DNA of 64,000 bases from Dorea sp. D27 (GTDB lineage Bacteria; Bacillota; Clostridia; Lachnospirales; Lachnospiraceae), in NCBI RefSeq assembly GCF_001185345.1, contig NZ_KQ236746.1:147553-211552 (forward strand), in the 5' to 3' direction. Positions within the stretch are counted from its first letter, which is position 1. Every line of letters begins with the position of its first letter. Shown here piece by piece: positions 45,157-54,616 of the stretch. The translations under genes were made by a program, and so were the position numbers. The notes below the pieces were generated by a model. The model ran no database searches, was not told where the DNA came from, and worked only from the letters and a program-made list of their open reading frames with translations.

Positions 45157-45200
45157 AAAAGGAAGCTTTGTGTTTTATATACAGAGCTTCCTTTTCTTCA
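45157..45200. terminator. Bidirectional terminator
   Basis: AAAAGGAAGCT (45157-45167) pairs with AGCTTCCTTTT (45185-45195); the T-rich right side serves the Hpt gene and the A-rich left side serves the convergent HAD phosphatase gene. Confidence 0.8.
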
Positions 45201-45236
45201 TTTGCAAGCAGATTTAATCTTGGTAATAGCATTTGG

Positions 45237-46055
45237 CTAATCCATCATGAACTTCTCTATCACATGAAGCACGCCGTCCTCATCGTTCGACTTCGTTATG
45301 TAGTCGGCCTTTTCCAGCACAAGAGGCTGAGCGTTGGCCATGGCTACTCCCAGGCCGGCGGTCTCTATCATGGTCACGTCGTTATATCCATCGCCGCAGC
45401 AGACCATCTCATCTGCGGTCAGTCCGATGCTTGTCAGCAGACGGAGCAGGGAGTGGGCCTTATCGATGCCCGGAGGCATGATTTCCAGAAAGAAGGGGTC
45501 GGACAGATAGATATAGAGGTAGGAGCGGAAAGAATCTGCGACCTCGGCCTTCACCTCCTGTATCACATCCGGCTCTCCCGTAACGAGAAACTTGTTTGCC
45601 GGCGCGGTAATGTGAGACGGAAAATCATCCACGGATTTTATCGGCATATGATTGATGTGGGATTCCAGCTCGCTGTACCTGTTCGTACTGCCGCCTGACA
45701 GCAGCATATCAGAAGTGTACCCGACAATATCAACGCCCCGTCCCCGGTACTTGTCCACGATATTGAATAAAGGCGCGACGATATCCATAGGGAGCGTCTT
45801 GTTATAGATGACCTCCCTGCTCCGGCAGTCCGTAATCCGCCCACCATTAAAAGACAAGATATAACTGCCGTAACAATCCAGGTTGAGCTGGCCTGCCAGC
45901 GGCAGCACACCCTGCGTGGGACGTCCGCTCGCAAGCACCACCTTCTTGCCCTGCTCTTGTATATGAATCAAAGCCTCAAGCGTCGGCCTGGAAATCTCCT
46001 TCTTAGAGTTGGTCAGGGTACCATCCAAATCCAATGCTAAAATCTGATAATTCAT
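45237..46055 (-). CDS. Cof-type HAD-IIB hydrolase
   Basis: A 272-residue phosphatase with AAAGGAG before the ATG. HAD motif I is ALDLDGTLTNSKKEIS, motif II is in VVLASGRPTQG, motif III is the lysine region around GIDKAHSLLRLL, and motif IV is CCGDGYNDVTMIETAGLG. The type IIB cap lies between motifs II and III. Substrates are usually sugar phosphates or flavin/cofactor phosphates. It is the last gene of the murF-ddl-pncB block, separated from murF by a GGGGTCAGACCCC-type inverted repeat. Confidence 0.88.
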   Translation of the reverse strand: MNYQILALDLDGTLTNSKKEISRPTLEALIHIQEQGKKVVLASGRPTQGVLPLAGQLNLDCYGSYILSFNGGRITDCRSREVIYNKTLPMDIVAPLFNIVDKYRGRGVDIVGYTSDMLLSGGSTNRYSELESHINHMPIKSVDDFPSHITAPANKFLVTGEPDVIQEVKAEVADSFRSYLYIYLSDPFFLEIMPPGIDKAHSLLRLLTSIGLTADEMVCCGDGYNDVTMIETAGLGVAMANAQPLVLEKADYITKSNDEDGVLHVIEKFMMD

Positions 46056-46078
46056 ACGTAACTCCTTTAATTTTGAAG

Positions 46079-46115
46079 GGGGTCAGACCCCTGTTACACA
46101 TAGGGGTCTGACCCC
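46079..46115. repeat. REP-like inverted repeat
   Basis: GGGGTCAGACCCCT (46079-46092), a 9-base loop and AGGGGTCTGACCCC (46102-46115) pair perfectly over 14 bases, and each arm is itself a near-palindrome. It occupies the gap between murF and the HAD gene and touches the murF stop codon. The form is that of a two-unit REP/REPIN element. Confidence 0.6.
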
Positions 46116-47488
46116 TATGAAAATTTTACGAGTTGTTCGACAATTTCGGGGAACCACATTCCGTGTGACGCTTTCACCAGGACATTGTCCCCTTCTTTTA
46201 TTATGCTGTTCATCTGCGCGAGGAAATCCTGCTTTGTGGCGAAGGAGAGCACTTCGATGCCTGTATTTCCGGCAGCCCCGACGGCGATTTCTTTTGCCAG
46301 ATCTCCGATGGCGCACAGGACGTCTACGCCGTGCCTTGCTGCGTATTCCCCGACTTCACGGTGGAGCTCTTTTTCGTTATTGCCGAGTTCTCCCATGTTG
46401 CCGAGAACGGCTACTTTCCGGCCGATTGCCATGTTCAGGACATCAATCGCGGCCTTTGTGGACACCGGATTGGCATTGTAGCAGTCATCCAGTATCATGA
46501 GACTGCCGGTGGAGATAATGTTATTGCGGCCCGGGAGGGTCGTGTGTGCCTCGATGCCGGCCTTGATTTCTTCTACGGCAAGGCCGAGGGCAGCGCCTAC
46601 CGCAGCGCCCGCCAGGGCGTTGGACACCATATGCGCGCCGGGGGTAGGGATAAGGCAGTCGAAAGCTTGGCCGTCCGGCATGTGTATCGTACAGGCCGTT
46701 CCTTTTAAGCCCATGGGCACGATGTCGGACGCATGGCACTGGCAGCCTTCCGTCGTTCCGAAGAGGACAGGAGTTACCCCTTTCACCGGTCCCATCCTGG
46801 ACAGCAGGTCATCATCGCCGTTGAGGATGATGCTTCCCCCATTCTTCATATCCTGTATCATCTGGGATTTCTCCTGGAGAATCCCTTCTCTCGTCTTAAA
46901 GAATTCCAGATGGGCCACGCCGATATTCGTAATGACACAGATATCAGGGCTGGCGACAGAAGAGAGGCGGCGCATTTCCCCGAAATGGTTGACCCCCATC
47001 TCCAGGATTACGACCTCATGCTCTTCATTCATCTCGAATATCGTGAGGGGAAGTCCCCATTCATTGTTGAAGTTGCCCAATGTCTTGTGGACATTGTATT
47101 TCTGTGACACGACAGAAGCAATCATTTCCTTTGTACTTGTCTTGCCGACGCTTCCCGTGATACCGACTACCGTCACATCAAAAGAGTCCCTGTACAATTT
47201 GGCAATGTCCAGCAGCGCCTGTCCGGTAGACTCCACGAGAATATATGGAAAGTCCGTATCACCCAGGTCCTCGTGGGACACGACGCAGAGAGCGCCCCTT
47301 TCAATTGTATCAGGGATAAACTTGTGCGCATTGACATTCTCTCCGTCAATGGCGACAAACAGGTAATCCTTCTCGACTTTTCTGCTGTCGATTACGACAC
47401 CCGCCACTTCCCGGCTCTTTTTACTATCGTCGCCGTGGTACGTGCCGTGACAGGCGTCCGCAATATTTTCCAGTGTAAGGTTCTTCAT
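46115..47488 (-). CDS. murF: UDP-N-acetylmuramoyl-tripeptide--D-alanyl-D-alanine ligase
   Basis: A 457-residue Mur ligase. The N-terminal UDP-binding domain holds VVIDSRKVEKDYLFVAIDGE, the central ATPase has VVGITGSVGKTSTKEM (P-loop) and VILEMGVNHFGEM, and the C-terminal domain has ILDDCYNANPVS and VLGNMGELG. It adds D-Ala-D-Ala to the peptidoglycan precursor in the cytoplasm. It starts five bases after the ddl stop, so ligase and dipeptide supplier are coupled. Confidence 0.95.
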   Translation of the reverse strand: MKNLTLENIADACHGTYHGDDSKKSREVAGVVIDSRKVEKDYLFVAIDGENVNAHKFIPDTIERGALCVVSHEDLGDTDFPYILVESTGQALLDIAKLYRDSFDVTVVGITGSVGKTSTKEMIASVVSQKYNVHKTLGNFNNEWGLPLTIFEMNEEHEVVILEMGVNHFGEMRRLSSVASPDICVITNIGVAHLEFFKTREGILQEKSQMIQDMKNGGSIILNGDDDLLSRMGPVKGVTPVLFGTTEGCQCHASDIVPMGLKGTACTIHMPDGQAFDCLIPTPGAHMVSNALAGAAVGAALGLAVEEIKAGIEAHTTLPGRNNIISTGSLMILDDCYNANPVSTKAAIDVLNMAIGRKVAVLGNMGELGNNEKELHREVGEYAARHGVDVLCAIGDLAKEIAVGAAGNTGIEVLSFATKQDFLAQMNSIIKEGDNVLVKASHGMWFPEIVEQLVKFS

Positions 47489-47493
47489 ATTCC

Positions 47494-48558
47494 TTATCCT
47501 CTTACTTTCATTGATTCTTCGATTATTTTCTCACACAGTTCTCCGTAATTCATGCCGGCATTCAGGGCAGCCCTCGGAAGAAGGCTTGTAGGGGTCATGC
47601 CCGGCAGCCCGTTCATCTCAAGGCAGTAGAATCTGCCGTCCGTCTCATCTACGATAAAATCAGCGCGGGCGTAGACATCCATGCGCAGCGCCTCGAACGC
47701 TTTCTCTCCGGCACGCTGGATTTTCTTCATCATCTTCGCGTCCAGTGAGACCGGCGGGCATATTTCGGTGGCGCCCCCGTCCTGGTATTTGTTTTCATAA
47801 GAAAATACCTCGTCCCTCGGTATGATTTCTACGAGAGGCAGCGCCTTGCCTGCAAAGATGCCGCATGCATACTCGCGTCCCCTGATGAAAGGTTCGATGA
47901 CGACTTCGTCCTGATGGTCCTCGTCAAAGGAACGGCGGACCGCCTCCTTATAATCCTCTTCGGTGTGGCAGATATATACGCCGAGGCTGGAACCGCTGGA
48001 ACAGGGCTTGACGACGAGAGGAAGATAATATCCAAGCTCATCCAGCGTCGTATTCTTCGTCTTTTCCGTGAGAGAGGTTCCCCGCGGCGTAGGTACACGT
48101 GTCATCTTGAACACCTGCTTTGCGACAAGCTTATTCATGGACATGGCGCATCCGAGCGAATTAGGTCCCGTATACTTGATTCCAAGGACATCGAAGGTGG
48201 CCTGCATCTTTCCGTTTTCCCCGACGGAACCGTGAAGTCCCATGAACGTAATGTCAGCCAGACGGCACAGCTCGATGACATTCGGACCAAGGTAGCATTC
48301 AGACTGGTCTGGGCGGGAAGCTTTGACTGCCTCGATATCCGGTGCGGTCGTCTTGATGCCCTGGGCAATCTCAAGTCCCGCGCCGGGAAGGTCGAATACT
48401 TCTTCCAGCTTATCAGAATCGTAAGGTAATCCAAGATAGACATCAAGCAGAAATGCCTTGTGTCCCCGTTCTCTTAAGGTTCTGCAGATACCGGCGCCTG
48501 AGATTAGGGATACATCCCGCTCAGGGCTCAGTCCTCCTGCTAAAACGATAATCTTCAT
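47494..48558 (-). CDS. ddl: D-alanine--D-alanine ligase
   Basis: A 354-residue ATP-grasp enzyme; the start at 48558 (MKIIVLAGGLSPERDVSLIS) is the family start, with AAGGAG upstream. Motifs include FMGLHGSVGENGKMQ, LPLVVKPCSSGSSLGVYICH (ATP-grasp), VEIIPRDEVFSYENKYQDGG and CLEMNGLPGMTPTSLLPRAA (metal ligands). It makes D-Ala-D-Ala for MurF. The residue set looks like a standard D-Ala type, not a VanA-like D-Lac type, but this is a visual judgement. Confidence 0.94.
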   Translation of the reverse strand: MKIIVLAGGLSPERDVSLISGAGICRTLRERGHKAFLLDVYLGLPYDSDKLEEVFDLPGAGLEIAQGIKTTAPDIEAVKASRPDQSECYLGPNVIELCRLADITFMGLHGSVGENGKMQATFDVLGIKYTGPNSLGCAMSMNKLVAKQVFKMTRVPTPRGTSLTEKTKNTTLDELGYYLPLVVKPCSSGSSLGVYICHTEEDYKEAVRRSFDEDHQDEVVIEPFIRGREYACGIFAGKALPLVEIIPRDEVFSYENKYQDGGATEICPPVSLDAKMMKKIQRAGEKAFEALRMDVYARADFIVDETDGRFYCLEMNGLPGMTPTSLLPRAALNAGMNYGELCEKIIEESMKVRG

Positions 48559-48576
48559 AAACAAATGCTCTCCTTT

Positions 48577-50031
48577 TTAGTTAGTCGTGCTGATCTGATC
48601 TAAGAGTGATTTCTTTACTTCATACAGTTCCTGTGACAAATCAACATATACGCGGTGCGGATAGAACAGCCGCTTCGTCTCTTCCCACAGCGTCTTCTTC
48701 TCCTGACGGCAGTATGCGGCAATCTCTTTTACAGAAGGAGACTTATACACACATTCCCCGTTCTTGAATACGGGAACAAGAATTTCACGCATCGTATAGG
48801 AACCACCCGGCAGCTTTGTCTTCTTCCAAGTCTCAATCGGGTCGAAGAGAAGCAGGTCCTCGCCTGTGTCATATTCTTCACCGACAAAGCAGATCAGATC
48901 GGCTTTTACTTTACCTGTTGTTTTATCATAGATTCTATAGATCGTTTTGTTACCAGGATTTGTTATTTTCTCAGTGTTTTCTGATATTTTTATCTTCGGT
49001 ATGAATGCACCGTCATCATTCTTGATGGCGGCGAGCTTGTACACGCCTCCGAATGACGGACAGTCTTTGGACGTGATGAGGTTCGTCCCTACCCCCCAGG
49101 AATTGATGGCGGCACCCTGCATCTTCAGATCGTGGAGCAGATACTCGTCAAGGTCATTGGACGCAGTGATGGTAGCATCGGTAAACCCGGCTGCATCGAG
49201 CATCTTGCGGGCTTCCTTGGATAAGTAGGCAAGGTCGCCGCTGTCGAGGCGGATACCATACTTTTTAAAATGGACGCCCTTCTCCTTCATCTCTTGAAAC
49301 ACACGTATCGCGTTCGGTACGCCGGACTTGAGCGTATCATACGTATCCACGAGCAGGGTACAGTTATCCGGATACATCTCGGCATAGGTCCTGAACGCGG
49401 AATACTCGTCCTTAAAACTCATAATCCAGCTGTGTGCATGTGTCCCCATGACTGGCACGTCAAACAGCTGCCCTGCCAGTACGTTAGATGTTCCCACGCA
49501 GCCTCCTATCATGGCGGCTCTTGCTCCATACAGCCCTGCATCCGGTCCCTGGGCGCGGCGCAGGCCAAATTCCATAATACCGTCCCCGTTAGCAGCGAAC
49601 ACGATACGGGATGTCTTGGTCGCGATAAGAGACTGATGATTGATAATGTTCAGTATCGCCGTCTCCACAAGCTGCGCTTCCATAATAGGGGCGATGACCT
49701 TCAGAAGAGGCTCCTTCGGAAAGATGACAGTCCCTTCGGGAATCGCATAGATATCGCCGCTGAAATGAAATCCACTCAGGTAGTGGAGGAAATCTTCGCT
49801 GAAGATGCCCAGGCTCCTGAGATAGTCCACATCATCATATGTGAAGTTCAGATTCTTGATATAGTCAATCACCTGGTCAAGTCCGGCACATATAGAATAG
49901 CCGTTGTTACAAGGATTCTGGCGGAAAAACACGTCAAAAATCACAGTTTCGTTCTGTCCCTGTTCGTAATAACCCTGCATCATGGTCAACTCATATAGAT
50001 CCGTCAGCAAGGTCAAATCTCTTCTGCTCAT
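48577..50031 (-). CDS. pncB: Nicotinate phosphoribosyltransferase
   Basis: A 484-residue enzyme of the Preiss-Handler NAD pathway. It begins MSRRDLTLLTDLYELTMMQG and includes FDVFFRQNPCNNGYSICAGL, EFGLRRAQGPDAG, GTHAHSWIMSF and GIRLDSGDLAYLSKEARKML. It converts nicotinate and PRPP to nicotinate mononucleotide. The length fits the long PncB2-type. It is separated from ddl by 18 bases and may share a transcript with it. Confidence 0.94.
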   Translation of the reverse strand: MSRRDLTLLTDLYELTMMQGYYEQGQNETVIFDVFFRQNPCNNGYSICAGLDQVIDYIKNLNFTYDDVDYLRSLGIFSEDFLHYLSGFHFSGDIYAIPEGTVIFPKEPLLKVIAPIMEAQLVETAILNIINHQSLIATKTSRIVFAANGDGIMEFGLRRAQGPDAGLYGARAAMIGGCVGTSNVLAGQLFDVPVMGTHAHSWIMSFKDEYSAFRTYAEMYPDNCTLLVDTYDTLKSGVPNAIRVFQEMKEKGVHFKKYGIRLDSGDLAYLSKEARKMLDAAGFTDATITASNDLDEYLLHDLKMQGAAINSWGVGTNLITSKDCPSFGGVYKLAAIKNDDGAFIPKIKISENTEKITNPGNKTIYRIYDKTTGKVKADLICFVGEEYDTGEDLLLFDPIETWKKTKLPGGSYTMREILVPVFKNGECVYKSPSVKEIAAYCRQEKKTLWEETKRLFYPHRVYVDLSQELYEVKKSLLDQISTTN

Positions 50032-50156
50032 TTTCCTGTTAAAACTCCTTTTTTCTCGGGGCAGTCCGAACTGCCCTGTCTATATGAATACCCGGTATCG
50101 AATATTCTGTCTTATTATATCACCAGACACATGAAATGTAAAAGAGAAAAGTAATC

Positions 50157-50184
50157 AACCAGAGGCTTAGACAAGCCCCTGGTT
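50157..50184 (-). terminator. Terminator at the plsC 3' end
   Basis: On the minus strand AACCAGGGGCTT and AAGCCTCTGGTT pair with one mismatch over a four-base loop, overlapping the last plsC codons, and a T-rich stretch follows. It separates malQ-plsC from pncB. Confidence 0.6.
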
Positions 50185-50901
50185 CTTATTGATCGTCTCC
50201 TGTATGATATTCTGGCAGTACTGCCCGAGATGCTTCTTCGTCTCTTTGTCCAGTTCGTTCGGATAGACAGGCCTGCCGTATTCCAGCACGACGTGCGTCT
50301 TTTTGATGCGCGGAAACTGCTGCTCAAAGATGGCATGCGTATTGTTCAGGCACATCGGTATGATGGCGCATCCGGTCTTTTCTGCAATCTTGAAGGAGCC
50401 GTCATGGAACGGCAGCATGCTCAGCTCATCCCCGTCGTTGCGCGTCCCCTCGGGAAAGATGCAGATAGAGATGCCTTCCTTCACATACTCTATCGCCTTC
50501 AGGATTGTCTTAAGCCCCTCTTTCGGCGTGCTTCTGTCGAGAAACAGACAGTACAGCCGTTTCATCCAGTCTCTGAGAAGCGGATAGCGCAGCATCTCCT
50601 TCTTTGCAATATATCCGGTAAGGCGCCGGCACCGCGAATACGTGATGAGTATATCGAAGTAGCTCCTGTGGTTGCCGATATAAAGTACCGGCTCATCCGG
50701 AACATTTTCCTCGCCTATGACGGTGACTTCCACGCCGGAGATGCGGAGCATCAGGCGGAAGACCCACTGTACGAGACGCAGGGAGCTTACATCTGCAGTC
50801 CTGCGTCTGAACTTACGGATAACCCATTCCACACCGAGTACAGGAATACCCAGCACGAGATACAGCATCAACACGATTGCAACACATATAAATCTTATCA
50901 T
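50167..50901 (-). CDS. plsC: 1-acyl-sn-glycerol-3-phosphate acyltransferase
   Basis: A 244-residue protein with an N-terminal membrane helix (FICVAIVLMLYLVLGIPVLG). The acyltransferase motifs are IGNHRSYFDILI (H-x4-D), CLFLDRSTPKEGLKTI and ICIFPEGTRND. It acylates lysophosphatidic acid at the membrane in phospholipid synthesis. It follows malQ by 25 bases on the same strand. Confidence 0.9.
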   Translation of the reverse strand: MIRFICVAIVLMLYLVLGIPVLGVEWVIRKFRRRTADVSSLRLVQWVFRLMLRISGVEVTVIGEENVPDEPVLYIGNHRSYFDILITYSRCRRLTGYIAKKEMLRYPLLRDWMKRLYCLFLDRSTPKEGLKTILKAIEYVKEGISICIFPEGTRNDGDELSMLPFHDGSFKIAEKTGCAIIPMCLNNTHAIFEQQFPRIKKTHVVLEYGRPVYPNELDKETKKHLGQYCQNIIQETINKNQGLV

Positions 50902-50926
50902 CAGTATAACCTCTCTGTCTTGTTAT

Positions 50927-52438
50927 TTAATATCTTCCATATAATATAGCCATGTCTTTCAGCTCTTTTGCAAGCGGCGCGCTTAAAATCCCTTTTTTAA
51001 AGCGCCAGTTCCAGTTGCCCGCGGCGACTCCCGGTATGTTCATCCTGGCCTCCTTCCCGTATGACAGGACATCCTGCATCGGTACGACCGCACAGGCGGC
51101 GATGCTGCCGAAGCAGAGACGTATGAATTCCTTGTTGACCTTCGTGCCGTCCGAATTCGTATACCGCCTGACCTTTTCCTGGCAGGCAGGATCAAGCGTC
51201 TCATACCATCCAAGCGTCGTGTCATTGTCGTGCGTCCCGGTATAGCAGACGCAGTGAGGCGTCGTAAACTGGTGGGGGAGGAATGCGTTTTCATGCGTGC
51301 CCTCGAACGCGAACTGAAGCACTTTCATGCCTGGAAAGTGGAAGTCATTCCGCAGCGCCTCGACTTCAGGCGTGATGACACCAAGGTCTTCCGCTATAAT
51401 CGGCAATCCCTCACCAAGGGCATCTTCTATGGCATGGAACAGTTCCCGGCCGGGAGCTTTGACCCACTCGCCATGTACGGCTGTCTCTTCTCCGTACGGA
51501 ACAGACCAGTATGCCTCAAAACCACGGAAGTGGTCGATACGCAGGATATCGAGCAGTGTAAGCTGATGGCGTATCCGGGAAATCCACCACGCAAAGCCCT
51601 CCTCCTCGTGGGCCGCCCAGTGATAGAGCGGATTCCCCCAGAGCTGTCCTGTCTCGGAAAAATAATCCGGCGGTACGCCTGCAACTTTGACGGGATATCC
51701 CTTTGAATCGAGCTGGAACAGATGCTGGTTCGCCCACACGTCCGCACTGTCCATAGAGACGAAGATAGGGATATCCCCGATAATCTGTATGTCGTGCCTG
51801 TTTGCATAAGCTTTCAGCTCCTTCCATTCCTCAAAAAACAGGAACTGGAGGAATCTGTAGAACCCGCTGTCTTTTTCATACGTCTGCTGAAGCTGTGCTT
51901 TGTATTCCGCTGACGGATATCTGCAGTCATCTTCCCACTCGAGCCAGCTTACGCCTCCGTGCGCATCCTTGCACGCCATAAAGAGCGCATAATCGTCCAG
52001 CCAGTCCGCGTTCTGTCCGCAGAATGCCTCGTATGCCGAAATGAGTTCCCGGTGGGCCTCCCGATAGGCAGTAGTGAGGAAGCGGCGGTAAGCATTCTGA
52101 AAGATACGCTGCTTCCAGGGAATGATGACGCCGTAGTCGACGTGTTCGTCATCGCGGACGGGACAGTGCAATATCTCATAGCCTTGTACAAGGTCCAGTT
52201 CTTTTAAATGGGCTGGACTGATAAGGAGGGGCTGACCTGCAAAGGCGGAGAAGCTCTGGTAAGGGGAGTCGCCGTAACCGGTATGGGTGAGCGGAAGCAT
52301 CTGCCAGATATGCTGTCCCGCGCGCTCTAAAAAGTCTACGAATTCATAGGCCTCTGCCCCCAAGTCTCCGATACCGTACGGGGACGGCAGGGAAGTCGGG
52401 TGCAGCAGAATGCCCGAGATTCTTTTCTGTTCAATCAT
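50927..52438 (-). CDS. malQ: 4-alpha-glucanotransferase (amylomaltase)
   Basis: A 503-residue GH77 enzyme. It starts MIEQKRISGILLHPTSLPSP and has the active-site segments LRIDHFRGFEAYWSVP (nucleophile aspartate), PIIAEDLGVITPEVEALR (acid/base glutamate) and CYTGTHDNDTTLGWY (third aspartate). It transfers maltodextrin units between glucans. Together with glgB it suggests glycogen or starch use, although the two are 7 kb apart. Confidence 0.95.
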   Translation of the reverse strand: MIEQKRISGILLHPTSLPSPYGIGDLGAEAYEFVDFLERAGQHIWQMLPLTHTGYGDSPYQSFSAFAGQPLLISPAHLKELDLVQGYEILHCPVRDDEHVDYGVIIPWKQRIFQNAYRRFLTTAYREAHRELISAYEAFCGQNADWLDDYALFMACKDAHGGVSWLEWEDDCRYPSAEYKAQLQQTYEKDSGFYRFLQFLFFEEWKELKAYANRHDIQIIGDIPIFVSMDSADVWANQHLFQLDSKGYPVKVAGVPPDYFSETGQLWGNPLYHWAAHEEEGFAWWISRIRHQLTLLDILRIDHFRGFEAYWSVPYGEETAVHGEWVKAPGRELFHAIEDALGEGLPIIAEDLGVITPEVEALRNDFHFPGMKVLQFAFEGTHENAFLPHQFTTPHCVCYTGTHDNDTTLGWYETLDPACQEKVRRYTNSDGTKVNKEFIRLCFGSIAACAVVPMQDVLSYGKEARMNIPGVAAGNWNWRFKKGILSAPLAKELKDMAILYGRY

Positions 52439-52569
52439 ATGGGTACGCCTGCTTTCTATAGAGATTAAGTAGTTTTATGACAAATATGCGTCTATTATAC
52501 TACAAAATTGGAATTTTTCATAGCTTTGCTGTGTATGATGTTAAAGAGAATGTAGCTTTGAGGAATCTG

Positions 52570-52977
52570 ATGAAAAGATTATGCTCCTATGTGCTTCTTC
52601 TGGCCTGCGCATTCCTTCTGACAGCATGTTCCGTCACAAAGACGGACAAAGACAAGATACGTGACATCGACTTTACCGTAGTCGATACGGAAGCTGTTCC
52701 GGAAGAGCTGGCCGCACAGATAGAAGAGGCGAAGGCGGAACCATTCAGGCTTACTTACGGGGATAATGGATATCTGTACATTGCCCGTGGATATGGGACA
52801 AAAGATACAAGCGGGTACAGTGTGGAGGTGCCGGAATGTTATGAGACGTCCAATGCAGTCTGCATGAAAAGCAGTCTTTTGGGTCCGGACAAAACGGAAG
52901 AGGTGCAGAAAAAACCGACTTATCCGTATGTAGTTATAAAAATGGAATACAGCGACAAAAACGTAGAATTTGATTAA
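52570..52977 (+). CDS. PrcB-like lipoprotein
   Basis: A 135-residue protein; the ATG at 52570 follows TGAGGA and begins a lipoprotein signal MKRLCSYVLLLACAFLLTAC, with the lipobox cysteine at 20. The C-terminal half, YGDNGYLYIARGYGTKDTSG then YSVEVPECYETSNAV and KKPTYPYVVIKMEY, matches the PrcB C-terminal domain, named after the dentilisin complex inhibitor. It is anchored outside the membrane. It sits 13 bases before the SipL-like spore gene, suggesting joint expression. Confidence 0.75.
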   Translation: MKRLCSYVLLLACAFLLTACSVTKTDKDKIRDIDFTVVDTEAVPEELAAQIEEAKAEPFRLTYGDNGYLYIARGYGTKDTSGYSVEVPECYETSNAVCMKSSLLGPDKTEEVQKKPTYPYVVIKMEYSDKNVEFD

Positions 52978-52990
52978 GGAGGAATGAAGG

Positions 52991-54550
52991 ATGGAATATA
53001 TGAAAAAACAGGTACAGACTTACCGGACGGGGAAAGTCATTACCGACCAGTTTTACATTGACGATGATTATAATGTACCGGACGTAAAAAGTGACGTGAT
53101 GCGTATCATACTCGGAGAGGGAATGCTGGATGTGGAAGACATGAAGGTAGTGGAAAACTACATCCGCGTAACCGGAAAGATGAATTTCAAGGTGCTGTAC
53201 GTGACCGAGGAGGGAGAAGCAAGGCTGTCGTCCCTGGAGGGACGGATTCCGTTTGAGGAGATGATATACACGGAACAGATGCCGGAAGGGATGCCGTTCA
53301 TCAAGGCCTCTAATATCGATCTGACGGTGACAGCCATCCACTCCAGGAAGCTGAACCTGAAAGCGCTCGTGGAGCTTCAGGTGTCCTCAGAAGGCATGGA
53401 CGACCTGGAAGTGACAACAGATATCTTAAGCGATGCTCCGCTGTATAAGCGATATGCGGAAAAGCAGATGCTGCGGATGCTCACCTCGAAGAAAGATACA
53501 TACCGCATCAAAGAGGAAGTCGCCATCAGCGGGACAAAGGAAAATGTCGGAACGCTGCTCTGGACAGATGTCGCGAGCCGCAAGCTCGATACGAGGCTCG
53601 GCACGGACGAGATGCTTATACAGGGAGAGCTGATGCTGTTCTGCTTCTATGAATCTCTGGAGGGCAAGACAGACTGGATTGAACAAGTCATTCCTTATGA
53701 AGGACGTATAGAATGTTACGGTGCACAGGATAATATGTATCATCAGATATATCCGGAGCTAGCGGATGTCAATATAGATGTGCGCATGGATGAAGATGGT
53801 GAGATGCGCCTGCTCGGCGTGGAGGCCACGCTGGAAATCCGGCTCATCGTGTATGAAGAGGAGAATGAGGATGTGCTGGAAGACGTATATTCGCTGGACC
53901 AGACTTGCATCCCGAGAATAACAGAAGAAACATTTGAAAAGCTGCTCATGCAGAATCATTCAAAATGTAAAGTGATAGAACAGCTCTCTCTTCCGGAGAT
54001 TAAGGACAGCATGCTGCAGGTGTGCCACAGCAGCGGAAAGATTCAGCTGGAACGGACCGAGGTCGTGGACGGCGGCATACAGATTGAAGGTGTGCTCCAT
54101 ATCAGTTTCCTCTATGTAAAAGCAGACGATGTCGTCCCGTTTGACACGTGGCAGGGTATGGTTCCCTTCTCCTATCTGCTGGAGAGCAATGAAACGAGCA
54201 GTGACATGACCTATGACCTGACGTATGCCGTTGAGCAGCTTTCCATCGGCCTGCTCGGCAGCGACGAGATAGAAATCAAGGCAGTGCTTGCCTTCAACAG
54301 CTTCCTGAAACAGCCGGTACGGATATCCAACATAGAAGAAGTAGACTTTGAACCTGTCGATATGGAGGAGATGGAGCGTCGGCCTGGTATCGTGGGATAT
54401 ATCGTGCGGGACGGAGATATGCTCTGGGATCTTGCGAAACGATACAGCACGACGGTAGAAGGGATCATGGAAGTGAACGGTCTGGAATCAGAGCAGGTGA
54501 AACCCGGGGATAAGATATTGATTTTTAAGGAAAATATGAGTATACTATGA
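52991..54550 (+). CDS. sipL: SPOCS (DUF3794)-LysM spore assembly protein, SipL-like
   Basis: A 519-residue protein with AAGGAGGA upstream. It holds repeated DUF3794/SPOCS domains (first about 30-125 with VTGKMNFKVLYVTEEGEARL; second about 165-285; third about 315-420 with IEGVLHISFLYVKADD) and a C-terminal LysM (GYIVRDGDMLWDLAKRYSTT, GLESEQVKPGDKILIF). This is the architecture and length of clostridial SipL, which binds SpoIVA and anchors coat assembly on the forespore. The symbol is given by architecture only. Confidence 0.78.
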   Translation: MEYMKKQVQTYRTGKVITDQFYIDDDYNVPDVKSDVMRIILGEGMLDVEDMKVVENYIRVTGKMNFKVLYVTEEGEARLSSLEGRIPFEEMIYTEQMPEGMPFIKASNIDLTVTAIHSRKLNLKALVELQVSSEGMDDLEVTTDILSDAPLYKRYAEKQMLRMLTSKKDTYRIKEEVAISGTKENVGTLLWTDVASRKLDTRLGTDEMLIQGELMLFCFYESLEGKTDWIEQVIPYEGRIECYGAQDNMYHQIYPELADVNIDVRMDEDGEMRLLGVEATLEIRLIVYEEENEDVLEDVYSLDQTCIPRITEETFEKLLMQNHSKCKVIEQLSLPEIKDSMLQVCHSSGKIQLERTEVVDGGIQIEGVLHISFLYVKADDVVPFDTWQGMVPFSYLLESNETSSDMTYDLTYAVEQLSIGLLGSDEIEIKAVLAFNSFLKQPVRISNIEEVDFEPVDMEEMERRPGIVGYIVRDGDMLWDLAKRYSTTVEGIMEVNGLESEQVKPGDKILIFKENMSIL

Positions 54551-54616
54551 GTACACTGTATACAAGATACAACGATCTGAGGATAATGTAAACGTTAACT
54601 TACGAGGAGATAAAAT

